64,000 bases of DNA, from positions 62,001-126,000 of the forward strand of contig NZ_LR794158.1 of NCBI RefSeq assembly GCF_902860225.1, read 5' to 3'. How positions within the stretch are numbered: the stretch's first letter is position 1; each line of letters opens with the position of its first letter. The translations under genes and the position numbers were made by a program. Positions 60,829-64,000 of the stretch are shown here, piece after piece. The notes under the pieces were generated by a model. The model saw nothing but the letters and a program-made list of their open reading frames with translations. It searched no databases and had not been told where the DNA came from. Source of the DNA: Azoamicus ciliaticola. GTDB taxonomy: Bacteria; Pseudomonadota; Gammaproteobacteria; UBA6186; Azoamicaceae.

Positions 60829-61979
60829 ATTATTTTTTTTATTTGAAGTGTTAATGATATAAGAATTATTATTACTGTTATTATATATAAAAAGTTTAAT
60901 TTAAACAAATTTTCATTTTTTTGTTTTTTAATTGCTATAATAGGCATTAATCCGAATATTGTTAATGTTAATATACCTCCAGATATTTCCAATGCTGTAA
61001 AAAATATATTTGTATTTAATTTCATTAAAATTATTGGTGGAATTATTATTAAAATTTTAATTATTTTTTCTGGTATTTCAGTAAATATCTTTTTAAAAAA
61101 AAAATTCATACTTATAGTTATGCCAAAAATTGTAGTTATTATAGCTAAAAAAGAAAATGTATTTACTATTGTTATTGTTAAGTTATTATTTTTTTTAATT
61201 ATTAGTAATTCGGTTATTATTTTATCAGAGTTATAATTTTCTATATCGTCTAATTTATAATAATTATTTTTAAAAATTATTATAAATGATATCCATATAA
61301 TGTATATTAGTAGTGTTATTATTATACCTATATTAATTGATTTATTTAATTTTTTTTCATTATTTTTAAATTCATTTTTTAAATATGGAAGTATATTATG
61401 AAACCCAAAAGATGTTATTAGTATAGGATAAACATATTTTATGTTATTTATATTTATTTTTTCTATATTCGTTATATTAATTTCTGATTTTGAGTTTTGT
61501 AATATTATTATTAAAAATACGCTTATTAATGCTATTGTTAATATATTATTTGCATATTTAAATTGGGTATTTTTTGAATTTAATATTAATATCATCGTTG
61601 ATATTATAATTATATAACATATATTTATGTTTATATTTGTGTAGGCGGTAGTATCTATTATAGTTTTTAATAATGTGCTGCTTTTTGATATATAAGCTGC
61701 TATTATGGTTATAAATAAGAAACCATATGTTATTAAGCTGATTGTGTAATTTGATGTGGATAAATTTTTTTTGAAGGCGACACTTAAATCTTCAGATTGT
61801 GTTTTTATTAATAAACGAGTTATTATTTTTGCAGTTTCACTCATATATAATGCAATTATTAGCATTAGTATTACTGATGGTATTAATCCAACTAGACTGC
61901 AAGTTATTGGCATCCCCAAAACACCAGCACCTATGCTGCTACCAATTATTATTAGAATACCATTTATATTATTTTTCAT
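60825..61979 (-). CDS. Aromatic amino-acid permease, HAAAP family
   Basis: Proton-coupled importer of the Mtr/TyrP/TnaB type, probably for Trp or Tyr. The start at 61979 (MKNNINGILIIIGSSIGAGV) avoids overlap with tRNA-Leu. It has 384 residues and 11 helices. GSSIGAGVLGMPITC in helix 1 and YPILITSFGFHNILPYLKNE in helix 5-6 are the family signatures. The rest is highly Ile/Lys/Asn-rich. It follows the six-tRNA cluster and precedes nfuA. Which aromatic amino acid it carries cannot be told from sequence. Confidence 0.88.
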   Translation of the reverse strand: MKNNINGILIIIGSSIGAGVLGMPITCSLVGLIPSVILMLIIALYMSETAKIITRLLIKTQSEDLSVAFKKNLSTSNYTISLITYGFLFITIIAAYISKSSTLLKTIIDTTAYTNININICYIIIISTMILILNSKNTQFKYANNILTIALISVFLIIILQNSKSEINITNIEKININNIKYVYPILITSFGFHNILPYLKNEFKNNEKKLNKSINIGIIITLLIYIIWISFIIIFKNNYYKLDDIENYNSDKIITELLIIKKNNNLTITIVNTFSFLAIITTIFGITISMNFFFKKIFTEIPEKIIKILIIIPPIILMKLNTNIFFTALEISGGILTLTIFGLMPIIAIKKQKNENLFKLNFLYIITVIIILISLTLQIKKII

Positions 61980-61985
61980 TTTTTT

Positions 61986-62069
61986 TACCCGGAGCCGGAC
62001 TTGAACCGGCACAGAATTACTTCCGAGGGATTTTAAGTCCCTTGCGTCTACCTATTCCGCCATCCGGGC
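61986..62069 (-). tRNA. tRNA-Leu(UAA)
   Basis: 84 nt with a long variable arm. The acceptor GCCCGGA pairs with TCCGGGT, A73, and the anticodon loop is CTTAAAA (anticodon UAA). Last of six minus-strand tRNAs following gltX. CCA is not encoded. Confidence 0.97.
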
Positions 62070-62073
62070 TTTT

Positions 62074-62145
62074 AAGCTGAGGCCGGGATTGAACCGACAT
62101 TAATGGCTTTGCAGGCCACCGCATAATCCATTCTGCCACTCAGCC
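62074..62145 (-). tRNA. tRNA-Cys(GCA)
   Basis: 72 nt. The acceptor GGCTGAG pairs with CTCAGCT, U73 as expected for Cys, and the anticodon loop is CTGCAAA (anticodon GCA). cysS is at 51764-53080. CCA is not encoded. Confidence 0.96.
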
Positions 62146-62154
62146 TTATTTATT

Positions 62155-62227
62155 AGCGGGAAACGAGGTTCGAACTCGCGACCCCAACCTTGGCAAGGTT
62201 GTACTCTACCAACTGAGCTATTCCCGC
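62155..62227 (-). tRNA. tRNA-Gly(GCC)
   Basis: 73 nt. The acceptor GCGGGAA pairs with TTCCCGC, U73 typical for Gly, and the anticodon loop is TTGCCAA (anticodon GCC) on a CAACC/GGTTG stem. CCA is not encoded. Confidence 0.97.
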
Positions 62228-62275
62228 ACTTATATTATTCTATCTTTACATAATAATATGTCAAGATTTATTTAT

Positions 62276-62366
62276 CGGAGAGGCAGGGATTTGAACCCTG
62301 GGAAGAATAAATTTTATCTTCAATGGTTTTCAAGACCACCGCATTAAGCCGCTCTGCCACCTCTCC
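62276..62366 (-). tRNA. tRNA-Ser(UGA)
   Basis: 91 nt with a long variable arm. The acceptor GGAGAGG pairs with CCTCTCC, G73, and the anticodon loop is CTTGAAA (anticodon UGA). CCA is not encoded. Confidence 0.97.
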
Positions 62367-62373
62367 TCTTTAT

Positions 62374-62445
62374 CATCCCCAAGGGGATTTGAACCCCTGT
62401 TACCGCCGTGAAAGGGCGATGTCCTAACCACTAGACGATGGAGAC
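62374..62445 (-). tRNA. tRNA-Glu(UUC)
   Basis: 72 nt. The acceptor GTCTCCA pairs with TGGGGAT, G73, and the anticodon arm CGCCCTTTCACGGCG (anticodon UUC) matches E. coli tRNA-Glu. It lies just downstream of gltX, which encodes its synthetase. CCA is not encoded. Confidence 0.97.
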
Positions 62446-62454
62446 ATGTTTGAA

Positions 62455-62529
62455 TGGAGCTAAGCGGAATTGAACCGCTAACCTCTTGCATGCCATACAA
62501 GCGCTCTAACCAATTTGAGCTATAGCCCC
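62455..62529 (-). tRNA. tRNA-Ala(GGC)
   Basis: 75 nt. The acceptor GGGGCTA pairs with TAGCTCC, including the G3-U70 pair that identifies alanine tRNA; A73; the anticodon loop is ATGGCAT (anticodon GGC). The last eight sense codons' worth of gltX plus its TAG stop overlap its first 24 nt on the same strand. CCA is not encoded. Confidence 0.97.
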
Positions 62530-63921
62530 ATTTTCATATTGTTTAATAATATTTCTAATTTTTTTTAAAAGCAATATCTTTCCAGTAAGAAATATTAATT
62601 CATATGTTGATAAGGATATGTTTTTTCCAGTTATTATTATTCTTATTGTTGGAGCTAATTCTATGAAAGTTGTTTTATTTTCATTAATTATATTAGATAT
62701 AAATATTTTTATATTTTCTATATTCCATTTTAAATTAAATGTTTTTAAATTAGTGTATAAATTTTCTATAATCTTTATTATTTTATCCGAAAAAAAAAGT
62801 TTTAATAACTCATCTTCTATTTTAATATTTTCTTTATAAAAAAAAGTATAATTTGTTATTATATCTTCTAAAGTATTAACTTTAAATTTTGCAAAGTTTA
62901 TTAATTCAGTTAAATTTGGTCCTATCATATAATTTAGATTAAAGTTTTTTTCTATATTGATTATTTCTCTGATTATTTTTTTTGTTTCTAAAGTTTTTAT
63001 ATAATGTTTGTTTAGCCATATTAGTTTGCTTTTATTCATTATGCTTGGAGCGGTATTTATATTTTTTATGTCAAATAAATCTATCATTTCTTTTATTGTA
63101 AATATTTCTTTGTCTTTGTTAGACCATCCTAATCTTACTATGTAATTTAATATAGCTTCTGGTAAAAATCCACATTTTTTATAGTAATTTATATTTGAGT
63201 CTTTATCTCTTTTTGATAGTGTTTTTTTATTTTCGTCCAAAATCATTGGTAAGTGAGAAAATGTTGGTATTTTTTCGTTTAATAATTTAAAAATTATTAT
63301 TTGTTTTGGTGTATTAGAAATATGATCTTCACCTCTTATTATATCAGTTATTGAAAACTCTATATCATCTATTACGCTAGCAAAATTGTATGTTGGATAA
63401 AAATCATTTTTTGCTATTATAAAATCATCTATTTCTGAATTGGTAACTGTTATTTTGCCTTTTACGCAGTCATCAAAAACTATTTCTTTGTAATTTTCAG
63501 TATTTATTCTTATAACAAAATCACCTTTTTGTAATTGGTTTCTTTTACAAAAGCCATCATATTTTATTTTTCCAGTATTTATTATTTGTTCATTTTTTAG
63601 TTTTGTCAATCTATCTTTTGAACAAAAACATTTGTAAGCTTTTTTCTCTTGTATAAGTTTTTCCATTATTAGTTTATATGTTCTTAATCTTTTTGATTGA
63701 AAAATTAATTTTTTGTCAGATTTTATATTTAGCCAATTTAATATATATGTTATGTTGTTTGTATATGTTTTTAAATTTCTTTCTTTATCTGTGTCATCTA
63801 TTCTTATTATAAACTCACCGTTATATTTTTTAGCATAAAGCCATGAAAATAATGCAGTTCTTATGTTTCCTATATGTAAGAAACCAGTGGGGCTTGGTGC
63901 AAAACGTGTTTTAATGTTCAT
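62506..63921 (-). CDS. gltX: Glutamyl-tRNA synthetase
   Basis: Class I synthetase charging tRNA-Glu. Motifs: RFAPSPTGFLHIGNIRTALF (HIGH motif), RIDDTDKERN, a CFC...C zinc-type cluster (residues ~98-125), GEDHISNTPKQI, and TLSKRDKDSNINYYKKCGFL (KMSKS as LSKR). It has 471 residues, the normal length. The C-terminal NGAIAQIG is encoded by the 5' part of tRNA-Ala, and the stop TAG lies in that tRNA's D-arm. It is the first gene of a minus-strand transcript continuing through six tRNAs. Only 79 nt of plain AT-rich DNA lie between its start and the window end. Confidence 0.96.
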   Translation of the reverse strand: MNIKTRFAPSPTGFLHIGNIRTALFSWLYAKKYNGEFIIRIDDTDKERNLKTYTNNITYILNWLNIKSDKKLIFQSKRLRTYKLIMEKLIQEKKAYKCFCSKDRLTKLKNEQIINTGKIKYDGFCKRNQLQKGDFVIRINTENYKEIVFDDCVKGKITVTNSEIDDFIIAKNDFYPTYNFASVIDDIEFSITDIIRGEDHISNTPKQIIIFKLLNEKIPTFSHLPMILDENKKTLSKRDKDSNINYYKKCGFLPEAILNYIVRLGWSNKDKEIFTIKEMIDLFDIKNINTAPSIMNKSKLIWLNKHYIKTLETKKIIREIINIEKNFNLNYMIGPNLTELINFAKFKVNTLEDIITNYTFFYKENIKIEDELLKLFFSDKIIKIIENLYTNLKTFNLKWNIENIKIFISNIINENKTTFIELAPTIRIIITGKNISLSTYELIFLTGKILLLKKIRNIIKQYENGAIAQIG

Positions 63922-64000
63922 ATTTTTATTTTTTGTGTCTTGTATATTTTAAATATTATGATATAATTAAAAAAAATTATATATGTATATTTTTTCAATG

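Overview
The window is a 64 kb piece of a very AT-rich, gene-dense and strongly reduced bacterial chromosome. Intergenic spaces are short, many neighbouring genes overlap by a few bases, and many proteins are cut down to a core. Gene order is gammaproteobacterial: SRP RNA beside dnaX, yajC-secD-secF, rplM-rpsI-petA-petB-petC-sspA, divergent ftsY/rsmD, tRNA-fMet upstream of nusA-infB, bamB-der, and miaA-hflK-hflC. A chlamydia/rickettsia-type ADP/ATP translocase marks an intracellular lifestyle. Together with a complete cytochrome bc1 operon, TatC and a proton-pumping pyrophosphatase, it suggests a respiring endosymbiont, comparable to the 'Candidatus Azoamicus' type of ciliate symbiont. That placement is inference from gene content and order, not from a search.

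Layout. 1-9.7 kb: end of hppA, then miaA, hflK, hflC, efp, tsaE, apbC; truB-rbfA on the other strand; rsmI; groES-groEL. 9.7-19 kb, mostly minus strand: dnaX, SRP RNA, bamD, der, bamB, a small membrane protein, rlmN, ndk, RNase P RNA, secF-secD-yajC. 19-24.8 kb: tRNA-Leu, ung, prfA-prmC, two small zinc-ribbon-like genes, tRNA-Arg, infB-nusA and tRNA-fMet. 24.8-26.2 kb: the only long stretch without an intact gene, which looks like decayed coding DNA. 26.2-32 kb: Na+/H+ antiporter, amino-acid permease, valS, adk. 32-44.1 kb: str, S10 and spc ribosomal operons in classical order, lacking tuf, behind a consensus promoter. 44.1-55.5 kb: a block that separates rplO from secY and carries tmRNA, sspA, the bc1 operon, rpsI-rplM, infA, two tRNAs, ftsY, rsmD, cca, cysS, tatC and the ADP/ATP translocase. 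55.6-60.3 kb: secY, rpmJ, the alpha operon (rpsM-rpsK-rpsD-rpoA-rplQ) and tadA. 60.3-64 kb, minus strand: nfuA, an aromatic amino-acid permease, six tRNAs and gltX.

How it fits together. Most genes serve translation: 29 ribosomal proteins, IF-1, IF-2, EF-G, EF-P, RF1, PrmC, four tRNA or rRNA modification enzymes, four synthetase-type enzymes including CCA-adding enzyme, 11 tRNAs and tmRNA. None of the tRNAs encodes its CCA end, which matches the presence of cca. Sec, SRP and Tat genes handle export; the Rieske protein has a twin-arginine signal and TatC is nearby. Energy genes are the bc1 complex, H+-pyrophosphatase, adenylate kinase, nucleoside-diphosphate kinase and the nucleotide translocase. 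TGA is used freely as a stop codon, so the genetic code is standard.

Most notable observations. Two protein genes have their stop codon inside a same-strand tRNA gene (gltX in tRNA-Ala, ftsY in tRNA-Ser), so tRNA processing should create stop-less mRNAs. rplO ends inside the antisense of the tmRNA 3' end. The spc operon is split by about 11 kb. Plus-strand proteins are rich in Phe/Val/Cys and minus-strand proteins in Lys/Asn/Ile across the whole window, which implies one leading strand and no replication origin or terminus inside it. RNase P RNA and SRP RNA are both extremely short.
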